From Fluviicola taffensis DSM 16823 (GTDB lineage: Bacteria; Bacteroidota; Bacteroidia; Flavobacteriales_D; Crocinitomicaceae), in NCBI RefSeq assembly GCF_000194605.1, contig NC_015321.1, positions 310,001 through 374,000 of the forward strand: a DNA stretch of 64,000 nucleotides, given 5' to 3'. The first letter of the stretch is position 1. Every line of letters starts with the position of its first letter. Positions 51,906 through 62,100 of the stretch are shown piece by piece. The notes under the pieces were generated by a model. It was given only the letters and a program-made list of their open reading frames with translations. It was not told where the DNA came from and did no database searches. A program made the position numbers and the translations under genes.

Positions 51906-54900
51906 TTATTGACTTGTTACTCTCATACCACTGAATATATTTAAGCATTCCAAACACTGAATTACATCAGTCATTGTGCCATCAGGTCTAATATCTATCG
52001 TATGGATTTGAATCTCATCCCATTTTGCACCTTTCCAAAGAGCCTGATTAACTGCATCACATTCTGCACAGTTAGCAACATTTGGCCATTGAGTATTAGC
52101 CGGTAATTTACTTTGAAGTGTTGGATGAATACCTAATCCTTTTTCAGCGGAGATTGTTGGGAAAGAAGATTGAGTATTTAATATTCCTCCATTTCGTCCA
52201 TAAAAAATTTCATCAGCTGTGTTCGTTGCATTTTTCCATCTTGCTGTACAGGCTTTATTAAACTTAGATAACTGCGTATTTGATGTTAAACCTTGTCTAT
52301 AAAATGAAGCCCAGTCATTAGTCAGAGTTCTCATTTGTGTCGTTGGAAGCCAGCTCCCCGCCTCACTAACAACCCCATCAACCACCTTAACCAACCCCGA
52401 ATTGGTTTTTACAATGGTAAACTTCTTGTTGTATGCTACTAAATTAGTAGATTTTTTGAAATTAGCCCCTTCTACAATTTGTAAAACTTCTGCTATTTCA
52501 GATGAGTTGGATTCGATAAAATTCATTCCTGAATAAATCACCTTGCCGCTCAGGTCTGGATCCAAATATGCCAGATTGTGAGTAGTTCCGCTGTGAGTGA
52601 TTTTTACGAGATTTTGATCACCCGTTTGTTCGATCAGTAGCGTAATATTCGAATTGCCACTTGTGGCACGGTTAATTTCTATCCTTCGGAGCATTCCTGA
52701 AAGCTCATCTCGAAGATTGGTATAACCTCGCTGGAATAAATTCTGTTTGGAGTTTTGGAAAATACTACTCGTTAAAATTTGTAACTCATCAAGTTTTGAT
52801 AAATTATTCTTGAAACCCGTAATTTTTTGATTAACAATGGCTCTATCAATTTTGAAGTCAATCGCATCATCAATAACTTTTGTAATCCCATAAACACCAT
52901 TCAATACACCAACAACAGTCACTAATTGGTTCCAATCCGCTAATAAATCCTTTTGTAGTTGTGTTCCATTATTCAGAATATTCGTTTCAAGGTCAGCAAT
53001 TACAAAATCAATACCTCCTATTATACCATCCACAATCAAAATTGGACCTGGATTAGTAGTCAAAACTGAAGCTGCAACAGCAATCACATCAAAGACCTGT
53101 CGCGTTAATTTAATAGTGCTTATTTTTTCTTTTTCTTTTATAAGCCAGTAAGCAAAAATTGCTGGAACTAAGAATTTATCACCTTCCTTAATTGCTTTTC
53201 CATTTAATCCTGCAAATGTATAATCTGCATTTGCAACAACAATAACAGGCTCGTATGGGTCTAATTCAAAATCAGTCTGTAAATGTTGCCCATTTTCATC
53301 AATCTTTAAACTAAAATACAGCTTAGTACCATAATAATTCCAGTCTGTCTGCTGAACAAACACTCCCATATTCTGCCCAAGAAAAACAGTCTTAAACCCT
53401 GAAGGATCAGAAAGGTTTGAATTCGGATTGCTTATATAAGATACGGGGACGTGGGTTTCAGGTAAATTCTTTATCTTGCTAACCCACTTGCCAATCGTTG
53501 CATACAATGCAAAGTTATTAGCATTCCAAAGATCGCCATCTAATTCTCTTAATATGGAATAATTATTATTCGCCAACACAGCAAGCATATCTTCATATTG
53601 ACTTTTTGGTGTTGAAATCAATAACTCAACTAATAAATATTCTTTCTGACTGCCAAGTGTCCATTCTCCTGCTTCGCTCAAAATTCGAGCTCTATTATTA
53701 CTGCTTAACTTTGACAAATAACATAATCGCTGTTGATATGTTGAATATTTAAAGAATTTATCACTTAATCCACCAATATCTATATTTTCATCAGTCAGTG
53801 CATCTTTAGTAATAAAACTTAATTTGTTAATTGCACTTATCCAATTCAACGATGCTAAAAATAATTCTTTGAAATAGTTAGGATTGTTCAAAATTTCCTG
53901 AGAAGAAACAGAATCTATTTGATTCATAACAGATGCATACATGCTTTGGATCTGAACACTTGTTTCATCACTCTCTGGAACATTGTATTGATTTTGAATA
54001 ATTTCACCTTCAAGTGCTCTAGATTCTAAAATTTCATTTTGAATAGTTGTTGAATTATTAGAGGTGACAGTTGAGAAACAAGATTTGAATATCGGATTTT
54101 TTTTGAGTAAATAAGCTAATTCAAAAGCATATACTGCATCAGCACCTTCTACCGTTGATTTGATGTTTTTAATATAATTCAACTCATCAAGTGTAATTCC
54201 TCCTTGATAGGAAACCAAGACAATTATACCTTCCTGAGAGCTTGTAGGAGTCAAATAATTGTTTAACAAACTAAATTTATATTCAGGTATTAGTTTCCCC
54301 CCAACTTCATTTTGATTACTACTTGAGCTTAAAATGGATTCTTTATTTAGTGGTAATATCTTAAATTTAGCAGCTCCATCAATCAGAACCGGAATACCTC
54401 CCAATACATTTTTTATCTGAGACAAAGTGGTAACCGTATCTTTGAATAAATAATATATTGAATTCTCTTTAGTATAATAACCAGTAAAGTATGAATTAGT
54501 CTTATGAGCATAATAAACTTTATCATTAGACAAGGTAAAATATGAAAGAGAACCAATTGGATCTATATTATGATCACTAACTTCTTGATTGCTATTAATC
54601 CAATATGAATCAGGGCTGGCAAAAGTCAAACTCTTTACACCGGGTGGTAAAGTAACATACCCCCCAGATGGATCAATAAAAGTAATGGTACCATTATCAT
54701 TTTTAAACTTTGCATATACTTCTGCTAAATCACCAGTTTGAACTGTGAAATTTTCTCCATCCTCTTCCTCATCCCAAAAGCTATTCCCTTTCGGATCTCT
54801 CAATGCTTTCCACTGAGCCAAAATCAGATTCTCACCTTCCGCATAATCCATCAGGTTATTGGTGCTTCCTCTTTCTGGACCATTGTCTTTCCAAGTATGT

Positions 54901-57443
54901 TCCAAAGCTCCCATTCCATGACCCAATTCGTGCGCGAAGGTCTGAAGAGACGCACCGTTTTGGATAAATCCAATGCTTTTTCCGCGCACCATGTAGCCGT
55001 CTGCTGAAAGGTTATTGACCGTATCCATTAAACTGGAAACTACAAACAAGTAGTAGGTATCATCCTCAGATTCATGTTTGTCGAAATAACTATTACGGAT
55101 CTGGCGCATTTTCCCCGAATACTTTGTCATCAATGTAGCATCTGGAATATTGATCGAACTGTTTGAAGCGTATTTCCCCACTCCAATGGTATCGCTGATG
55201 CTTACCGTGAAGTTAATTCCTGCTTCTCCCAGTGTTTTTTTGAGGTAAGTACTCAGCTGCGGGCCGTCAACCGTTCCTGCTATTGGAACCACCACAACCT
55301 TCTTTTGAAGCAGTTCAAAAACAGTGACATTCAACTTCCCTATCTTTTTCGAACTATCTGAAACAGCATAAATAGCAAACTCATCTTCGTTGTTGAATAC
55401 TGGTAAATTGAATACAAACAACCGTTTCCCATTCGAAGTTGAACTCGAAGCGGGCGCCAAAGGTGTTGGAAGTCCACTCCAAGAAAGTTTTACATTGTTT
55501 TCTGTGTAGTTGTTTTCTGGAACACTGACATTGATTTTGGAAAGTTGACCCTTAATCAACGATTTATTGGCTACAAAATAATTGACCGTGTCTTTGGTTC
55601 GAATAATCTCGTAACTGGCATTCCATTCCGAATAAGCATAAGGGTCAAATCCACCATTATTATCAGTTATTGAGTTATTTTGTTCGAAGGAAGCAATTTT
55701 CGAATTTGGAACATCCAACTGTTCATTACTTATATCTAAATAACTCGACCAGATAACCGTTCCGTTGGGGTAAATCGTGATCTGATTTCCTGCCACATCG
55801 TTGATAATTACTGGACAAGTAGTACATGGAAATGTGAACGTTGTATCTACTCCATCAATCACTACATGCGCCAAAGAATCGGAAACATAAGCTGAATCCA
55901 CGGTTCCATTGACGAAAATAGGATCTTGGAATTGTTGGTATTGATCTTCCAGCCATGCATCCAATCCGTCAGTAATCACATGAGCAGTTCCTTCCCAAAC
56001 ATCGTATTCTTTGTCAATTTTCAGGTTATCAAACTTCACACGAGCTTCTGCTCCAAACAAGAAATCGACTGGAATCAATCCTGTTCCACTGAAACGTCCT
56101 GGTTGGCCCGTATTTTGAACGGATACGAACTCCAATTGGAACATTCCAATCTTCACTTTCATGCCCGGATCTGCAAATTGTAAAGGCTGGAAGGCAGTTG
56201 CTCTTCCTGGAAAATTTGCAACTCCACACGAAAATGTTCTTGGTGGTGCAGTAGTAAAAGTTCTTATTTCTGTAGGCGTAGAAACAAAACTACCTAGTTT
56301 TCCAGCAACACTTGCTTCATAAGTAGTTGCAGGTTCTAATTGATAAATGGCTTTACTCAAATCATTCACTGTGTCTGAAAACCACTCATAAGGTTCCTGA
56401 CCAGCAGAAACTTTTCTTCGGTATTTTAGAATAAACTGATTGAAAGTTGCCGATGAATTAGGGTCTTCTTTGACCACTTTCCAACTTGCTGCTCCTTTGG
56501 ATTCTGATTGTGAAACCAAATTAATCCATTCTACTGAAAGGCCTTGTGCCAAACTTTCTTCGATGCTTTGTGCTTCGCCATATTTGAATTTACAGGGAAT
56601 AGACCAGCCACCATTTTGAAATTGGTTGGTCGATCCATTTAAGGTCGATTTCACGTACCAAACGTATTCCTGGCCAACAATTAGTTGATTATTGATTGGC
56701 AATAAGGTATGAGCTGTAATTTGTCCCAATTCAATGGGATCCATGGCTAAGGGTAAACCAATTGGAATCAGTGGTGGATTATTATTTACTGTTCCCAGCC
56801 AATTGTAAATGTAAAGGGTATTTTCAACTTCTTGTTGCAAACCTATTGGAGCAAGTGCCGGTGAGAAATTGAATTGCAGCGGAATTGTTTTTAAATCTGT
56901 AGTCGCTGAAAACCCCGCTGGAATCTGAATAGTTGAATTACAAGCAGGTTGAAGTAAACTTGCCGGTTGTCCATAACCCATATAGAAATAACCACATCCA
57001 TTATTGGAAAGCAATTCACCTGATTGGTTTTTGATCACATCGATACAAATAGAACTGTTCCCTTCTGGAAGTTTACTTGGATTAAAATTGAGCGATTGAC
57101 CTGTGGAACTGAAGAAAACTGCCAAATCTTCCATTGGAATTTGGGTTGGTTGTCCCGGATTTAAGACATACACCAAGTTGTTGGGAAGTGAACGAAATTG
57201 GTAGCCTGGTCCATTCAATGTGAATTTCAATTTAACAGAAATTGGTCCAGAATTGAAATCCGTCAGAGTTACAAAAACATTTAAGGCACCTTGCTCAGAA
57301 AACGAATTCAAATAATTGCGATGCGGAGGTGTTGGAATGACCGTAACCTGAACTGGATACACTTGAGCCTCTACTTTTGCACCTGTTATAAGCAGTAATA
57401 GAAATAAGACAACTGATTTTATGTGGAACTGTTTAAAAGGCAT
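51906..57443 (-). CDS. Giant polymorphic toxin trunk: TANFOR/FN3-like region, metalloprotease, pretoxin and deaminase-like tip
   Basis: An 1845-residue protein. Signal peptide (to about residue 26, ending KVEAQ). Residues ~27-300 resemble the TANFOR-type region of Bacteroidota surface proteins (VQVTVIPTPPHRNYLNSF, GPGYQFRSL); a fibronectin III-like unit lies at ~310-400. A zincin domain at ~715-900 has HELGHGMGALEH (838-849), the reprolysin/metzincin HExxHxxGxxEH pattern. Residues ~1561-1693 are the pretoxin module duplicated at 45320-45716, ending VVSEAGS. The tip (~1694-1845) has C1792-A-E-C and C1830-L-E-C1833, as in nucleic-acid deaminase toxins of YwqJ type. It overlaps the upstream barrel gene by one base. 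There is no T9SS sorting domain on this chain. Confidence 0.82.
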   Translation of the reverse strand: MPFKQFHIKSVVLFLLLLITGAKVEAQVYPVQVTVIPTPPHRNYLNSFSEQGALNVFVTLTDFNSGPISVKLKFTLNGPGYQFRSLPNNLVYVLNPGQPTQIPMEDLAVFFSSTGQSLNFNPSKLPEGNSSICIDVIKNQSGELLSNNGCGYFYMGYGQPASLLQPACNSTIQIPAGFSATTDLKTIPLQFNFSPALAPIGLQQEVENTLYIYNWLGTVNNNPPLIPIGLPLAMDPIELGQITAHTLLPINNQLIVGQEYVWYVKSTLNGSTNQFQNGGWSIPCKFKYGEAQSIEESLAQGLSVEWINLVSQSESKGAASWKVVKEDPNSSATFNQFILKYRRKVSAGQEPYEWFSDTVNDLSKAIYQLEPATTYEASVAGKLGSFVSTPTEIRTFTTAPPRTFSCGVANFPGRATAFQPLQFADPGMKVKIGMFQLEFVSVQNTGQPGRFSGTGLIPVDFLFGAEARVKFDNLKIDKEYDVWEGTAHVITDGLDAWLEDQYQQFQDPIFVNGTVDSAYVSDSLAHVVIDGVDTTFTFPCTTCPVIINDVAGNQITIYPNGTVIWSSYLDISNEQLDVPNSKIASFEQNNSITDNNGGFDPYAYSEWNASYEIIRTKDTVNYFVANKSLIKGQLSKINVSVPENNYTENNVKLSWSGLPTPLAPASSSTSNGKRLFVFNLPVFNNEDEFAIYAVSDSSKKIGKLNVTVFELLQKKVVVVPIAGTVDGPQLSTYLKKTLGEAGINFTVSISDTIGVGKYASNSSINIPDATLMTKYSGKMRQIRNSYFDKHESEDDTYYLFVVSSLMDTVNNLSADGYMVRGKSIGFIQNGASLQTFAHELGHGMGALEHTWKDNGPERGSTNNLMDYAEGENLILAQWKALRDPKGNSFWDEEEDGENFTVQTGDLAEVYAKFKNDNGTITFIDPSGGYVTLPPGVKSLTFASPDSYWINSNQEVSDHNIDPIGSLSYFTLSNDKVYYAHKTNSYFTGYYTKENSIYYLFKDTVTTLSQIKNVLGGIPVLIDGAAKFKILPLNKESILSSSSNQNEVGGKLIPEYKFSLLNNYLTPTSSQEGIIVLVSYQGGITLDELNYIKNIKSTVEGADAVYAFELAYLLKKNPIFKSCFSTVTSNNSTTIQNEILESRALEGEIIQNQYNVPESDETSVQIQSMYASVMNQIDSVSSQEILNNPNYFKELFLASLNWISAINKLSFITKDALTDENIDIGGLSDKFFKYSTYQQRLCYLSKLSSNNRARILSEAGEWTLGSQKEYLLVELLISTPKSQYEDMLAVLANNNYSILRELDGDLWNANNFALYATIGKWVSKIKNLPETHVPVSYISNPNSNLSDPSGFKTVFLGQNMGVFVQQTDWNYYGTKLYFSLKIDENGQHLQTDFELDPYEPVIVVANADYTFAGLNGKAIKEGDKFLVPAIFAYWLIKEKEKISTIKLTRQVFDVIAVAASVLTTNPGPILIVDGIIGGIDFVIADLETNILNNGTQLQKDLLADWNQLVTVVGVLNGVYGITKVIDDAIDFKIDRAIVNQKITGFKNNLSKLDELQILTSSIFQNSKQNLFQRGYTNLRDELSGMLRRIEINRATSGNSNITLLIEQTGDQNLVKITHSGTTHNLAYLDPDLSGKVIYSGMNFIESNSSEIAEVLQIVEGANFKKSTNLVAYNKKFTIVKTNSGLVKVVDGVVSEAGSWLPTTQMRTLTNDWASFYRQGLTSNTQLSKFNKACTARWKNATNTADEIFYGRNGGILNTQSSFPTISAEKGLGIHPTLQSKLPANTQWPNVANCAECDAVNQALWKGAKWDEIQIHTIDIRPDGTMTDVIQCLECLNIFSGMRVTSQ
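52364..52760 (-). repeat. Pretoxin module, original copy in trunk gene
   Basis: Matches 45320-45716 at a constant offset of 7044. The ~105 bases nearest the toxin tip are the junction block reused in cassettes 3, 4 and 6. Confidence 0.93.
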
Positions 57444-59176
57444 TAGAATCCGTAGTTAAGATTGAAAATAAGTGCAATGTCACCCTGACTTTTTGAGGTT
57501 TTGATTACCGGGAAACGATTCACTAAACTTGCATTCAGAGAAAAGTTCAAAGAACCGTATTTTTTGTCCCACCAAGTGGGTTTACATGAAAGTCCCAAAC
57601 GCGTGTTCAATACATGGTTCGACAAGTGACTGTTGGTGTAATTTTGATTATAAGTCAAACCTGAAGTTAGGTTAATCCACTTCAAAAGAGGTCTTGAATA
57701 ATTGACTCCTGGTCCAAAATAAAGAATTTTATTTCCCAAAGCTTTGGATTCACTTCCGTTAATTGTCCAACCCAAAGATGATTTGGAGGTTTCAAACGAA
57801 AGGGTATGTCCAAACATTCCCGTAAGTACATTGACCGGCCCTGTTTGATTCGTTCCAGACACATTGAATCCAAAAGCAGCGGCATCTTCCAAACGTCCTG
57901 TAATATTCTCACTCACTGAATAACTTCCGTTAAGGATCAGGTTATTCTTACGTTTCTTTCCAAAAGTATAGGAAACATTTCCGCCGGCATTACTCGATAT
58001 TTGGTAAAAGTTAAGGGTATCTCCAATCGGATTATAGAAGGGATCTGACGCTGGATTACGCTTGGAAAAAGAAGAGAAATTGGAATAATTCCCCGAAACA
58101 GTAAAATTCTTAAACGGCATACTAGAAACAGAAATCGTTCCCACCCATCTTTTTAGTTCGTTTGCACTCAGTTTATTCAGGTTGTTTCGTTGAATTCCCG
58201 TATTTACATTCACATTTAATTTCCCTTTAAACAAAGCAATGGTTGGTGTGATCGTGATATTCTCCAAATCGTTGTTAAAATACATTCCTCCAAGGGTTGT
58301 GTATCCCGGATCAATTCGTTCGTATTTCGCTCCAATAGAAAACACCTTATACTGATAATTAACAGATCCGTTGAATGCTCCAAATGCAATAGTTGATTGA
58401 TTTCCATTAACCAAGGGAGACATTGTTTTCGCATAATTCTTCCGATCTAGTTTTTCATTGATTTGCGTATTTCTCGTCAAAATACTGGAAGCATATTCAG
58501 CTGTCATGGTAATCGACTTACCAATTTTTCCTTTCAAAGCCAAAGAAGCCACTACATTATCCATGGGAGTAATTGCGGCACTATTCGGAATGGTACTCAG
58601 TGAGGTTCTCTGATCGGCAGCTTTCAATAAAACAACCGTCGCTCCGTAACCTTTATCTTCATATCCCACAGAAATTCCACCACCCCACCTGCGGTAAGCC
58701 ATCGTTTCAATATTATTGATATCAGGAATAAAAGCCACCTGTTTTTTTAATCTTCCTCCAAAACCTTGAATTTTCCATTTACCTGGCGTGTATTCCACTC
58801 CAGCACCCGCAAAATTCAATCCTGCCAAAGTATAAGGAGAAAACGACATAGAAACAATTCCCACATGTCCTTTGATTTTCTTGTAAGTAGGATGCAAAGC
58901 AGTAATATTAAACGGCTGGGTAAAATTTCCTCCTTGATTGGTATATGAAAACGTAAAAGGCATGGAAAAATCCAAGAGCGAAAACGTTACGTTTCCGCCA
59001 ACAACCCATGAAAAAGGATCTCTTGTTAAGGGTTTTCCATAAGACTGATTTATATTTGAGGAAAAATTCAATCCTCCAGATACTTTCATCATTCCTTTTT
59101 TTCCAATCTTATCCAAATTTTGGGAAAAAGATAAAAAAGGAAATAATAGAATAAAACAACCAATTAATCGCATCAT
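57443..59176 (-). CDS. Outer-membrane beta-barrel protein of the toxin operon
   Basis: A 577-residue protein with signal peptide MMRLIGCFILLFPFLSFSQ and regular amphipathic strands over the whole length (FSFSYTNQG-like, VSMSFSPYTLAGLNFAGAGVEY, YGSLNFSLNASLVNRF), ending in a strand closing with NLNYGF. It is likely a ~20-strand or larger outer-membrane barrel. It overlaps both neighbours (4 bases and 1 base), so the three genes are translated together. It may be the conduit or anchor for the trunk protein; that role is inferred. Confidence 0.82.
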   Translation of the reverse strand: MMRLIGCFILLFPFLSFSQNLDKIGKKGMMKVSGGLNFSSNINQSYGKPLTRDPFSWVVGGNVTFSLLDFSMPFTFSYTNQGGNFTQPFNITALHPTYKKIKGHVGIVSMSFSPYTLAGLNFAGAGVEYTPGKWKIQGFGGRLKKQVAFIPDINNIETMAYRRWGGGISVGYEDKGYGATVVLLKAADQRTSLSTIPNSAAITPMDNVVASLALKGKIGKSITMTAEYASSILTRNTQINEKLDRKNYAKTMSPLVNGNQSTIAFGAFNGSVNYQYKVFSIGAKYERIDPGYTTLGGMYFNNDLENITITPTIALFKGKLNVNVNTGIQRNNLNKLSANELKRWVGTISVSSMPFKNFTVSGNYSNFSSFSKRNPASDPFYNPIGDTLNFYQISSNAGGNVSYTFGKKRKNNLILNGSYSVSENITGRLEDAAAFGFNVSGTNQTGPVNVLTGMFGHTLSFETSKSSLGWTINGSESKALGNKILYFGPGVNYSRPLLKWINLTSGLTYNQNYTNSHLSNHVLNTRLGLSCKPTWWDKKYGSLNFSLNASLVNRFPVIKTSKSQGDIALIFNLNYGF

Positions 59177-62100
59177 TGCACAACCAGTTTAATTTGTGCA
59201 GCACCATATTCCGCCAAAATGTGAATGAGGTAAGTTCCAGCAGCCAAAGCAGGTAAATTATAGGTTTTAATAACATCATCTTGGGCAGAACCTTCATCAG
59301 AAATATAAGGGAGAATTTCACCTAAACTTGTTGTAAAAAGCACCTCATATTGTTGCAAACTTGCTAAGTTAAAACTCAAAGTAACAGATTGACTTTGCCC
59401 TGCTTGAATTGGATTGGGATACAATTGAACATTACTGATACTATTATCAACCACAGAATCTCCAAAATTTAGCGCGAAATTGCCAAAATAAACGGGCTTA
59501 TTAAAAGAATAGAAACAGGTATCAGCTGGATTTACAGAATTGTCTATCAGATAACCTGTAAATTGAATATTATACCAACCTGTATCTATGGCTGTAAAAA
59601 TGGCCACTGAATCGGTTGCATGAATCAATTCAACATCAGTAGGAAATGTCCAGAAGACTCCGTCAAAGTCTGAGAAATCTGAAATATTCACCAATGCAAT
59701 TGTATCTCCTACTTGGTTATAAGTTGACACTAAAAAATTGACATCTGGATTTTGTATTTCTCCCGTAATATTTGTCGTAAAACTGTATTCACATCCTAAA
59801 GTATCTTTGATCAATAAAGGATATGCAGCGATTTGAGTTACTGGGAAATTGTAATTGGAAGAATAAGCTCCTCCATTGAATGCAAATAAATAATCAGATA
59901 AGGCAGATGCTCCACCACCATAAATAGAATCGACTTGAATAAAACCACCGCTTCCACAAGAAGAAAATGCTTCAAATGTTGCCACAATTGGAGATGTAAT
60001 CCGCGCCATTAAAGTATCAATCCCCAAACATCCAGATCCGTTTGTTGCCTGTACAATAAAAAGTGAGTCTAGTCCACCAATTCCCGTTGGGTTAATTGTT
60101 TGGCTTCCGTTAGACCAAGAATAAACCATTGTTCCAGGTCCAATTGCAACAGCATTAACGTTAAAAGACAGACCTGGACAAACGAGTGTATCCATGGAAG
60201 AAGCAAAAAGTAATTCATTGGTTTGTTGAACAGTCACTGTATCTATGTTGACACAACCATTGTTTCCTACCACTTCATAATAGAATTCTCCGGTTGAATT
60301 CACAACCAAGGTGTCCGCTCCATTGGAAGTGCCATTGGGAAGCAACCAACCTTGAGTTGGAACTCCAAAAGTAGGAATATGATCCAGTGTGATATTAGCA
60401 GCTGAGCATGTCAATGTATTTACGCCTGTATAAGAAACAAGATTTGGTTTTCGGATATCAAAAACAACCGCTGCAAGAGGTCCAAAAGTTGAACAGCCAT
60501 TTAGTGGATTCATCCGATATTCATCGATGGTAACCGTAACAAGATTTCCACCAAGTGTATCTGCGATTGAATAGCTTAAATCAGAAGCAGTGACCCAAAC
60601 GGAATCTTGAATTGTATCTCCCTGATAAATCCAATAATTATTGGTGTTCACAGCGTTGAAATCGCTCAAGACAACTAACAATGAATCGCTCAAGCAACTA
60701 ATAGTACCAACTTGCTGAAAACCATTTGGAAAACCAGCTATTTGCGGAACTGGAGAAGCTATATCTGAACTCAAAGGAAAATTAGTAGTACTAACACAAC
60801 CGTTGGAAGGATAAGCTGCCAAAAACCATAATGGGTCAAGTGCACTGTAAATTGTCAATGGATTTGGATTGGAATAATCACTCGTCAATTGATTCCAAGA
60901 ATTGATTACTGCAGACTCTGGAGCCATAGAATTTGTATCTATGACCACAATTTGAAGTGAATCTGTGTAGCAATTCCAAATTGGCAAAGTTCCTGATATA
61001 ATCAATTGTGGTTCTACAACATTCCGGTTTACAAACACACTATCTCTTACTCTACACATATTTCCTGTATTTTGCTTCACTATTGCCTGAAAATAGCGTG
61101 GAAAAGAAATTGATAGCGATCCAGTTTTGGTCAATTGAATGGAATCATTTGGAACAATAGTTCCATTTTGGTCAATCCAAGACAAATTTACCGCTGGCGT
61201 ACTTGACGTCACCACTAAATCTAAGGTGTCATTTAAACAGCTCAACACCAATGAATCAGCAATAGTAATAGCTGGCAAAGGAGCCAAAACCAAATTAGCA
61301 GTTACTGGTTTTGCTAGCAAATAATCAGTTAATGTGTTACAAAGAGAATAAGGTTCGACTTTTAACTGTCCACCAGTAAACGATTCATCAAACATCAACC
61401 AAATTTTGTACGCAAATTGTTGATCTGAGTAGATAGATCCGTTTAACTCTTGGCCAGTACCGTCAGAAAATTGAGATTCTGTAGGTACAAAAGCAGCATT
61501 CTGAGAAATAATGTACTTCACTCCTGGTCCATTGAAGGTCCATTTATATCCTTTTGCATACATTGCTGGTGGAACTGTATATGCTTTAATATTTCCAGCA
61601 CACACAATGGTATCCAATTCGAATGGCACTGGGGTTGGTGGCTGTGGCTGAGGAGCATTCCATAAATTATTCATTTTTTTGGGGTTCTCAGGTTCCAGAC
61701 AAATAACCGCCAAACCTGTTCGAGACTGCCCTCCCACGGTAGATAAATTATCACTTGAGACAAAAAACAAATTCTTCACTACATGAAACAAGTCTACTTC
61801 ACAAGTTCCTTCAGGGTTCGAATTAAGTGGTATTGCAGTAGTATTCGTCAAGTGAAAAACAGTAGTACTTCCAGAACCAGTAGTGCTTATCGTTGAGCGT
61901 TGAATTGAATTAGTAGTCGTATTCAAATAGAAAAAATTCCCATTATACATTTCAAAAGCATGGTCTGATGCAGGTACATCTATTAGCCCTACTTTATAAT
62001 AAGCAGTATTCAAGGTATTAAACGCCCCAAGTGCATACCCCGCATTTTTGCCAATACTTGTAAAAATAATTGAATCGTTAATTTTACACAATGACGTATT

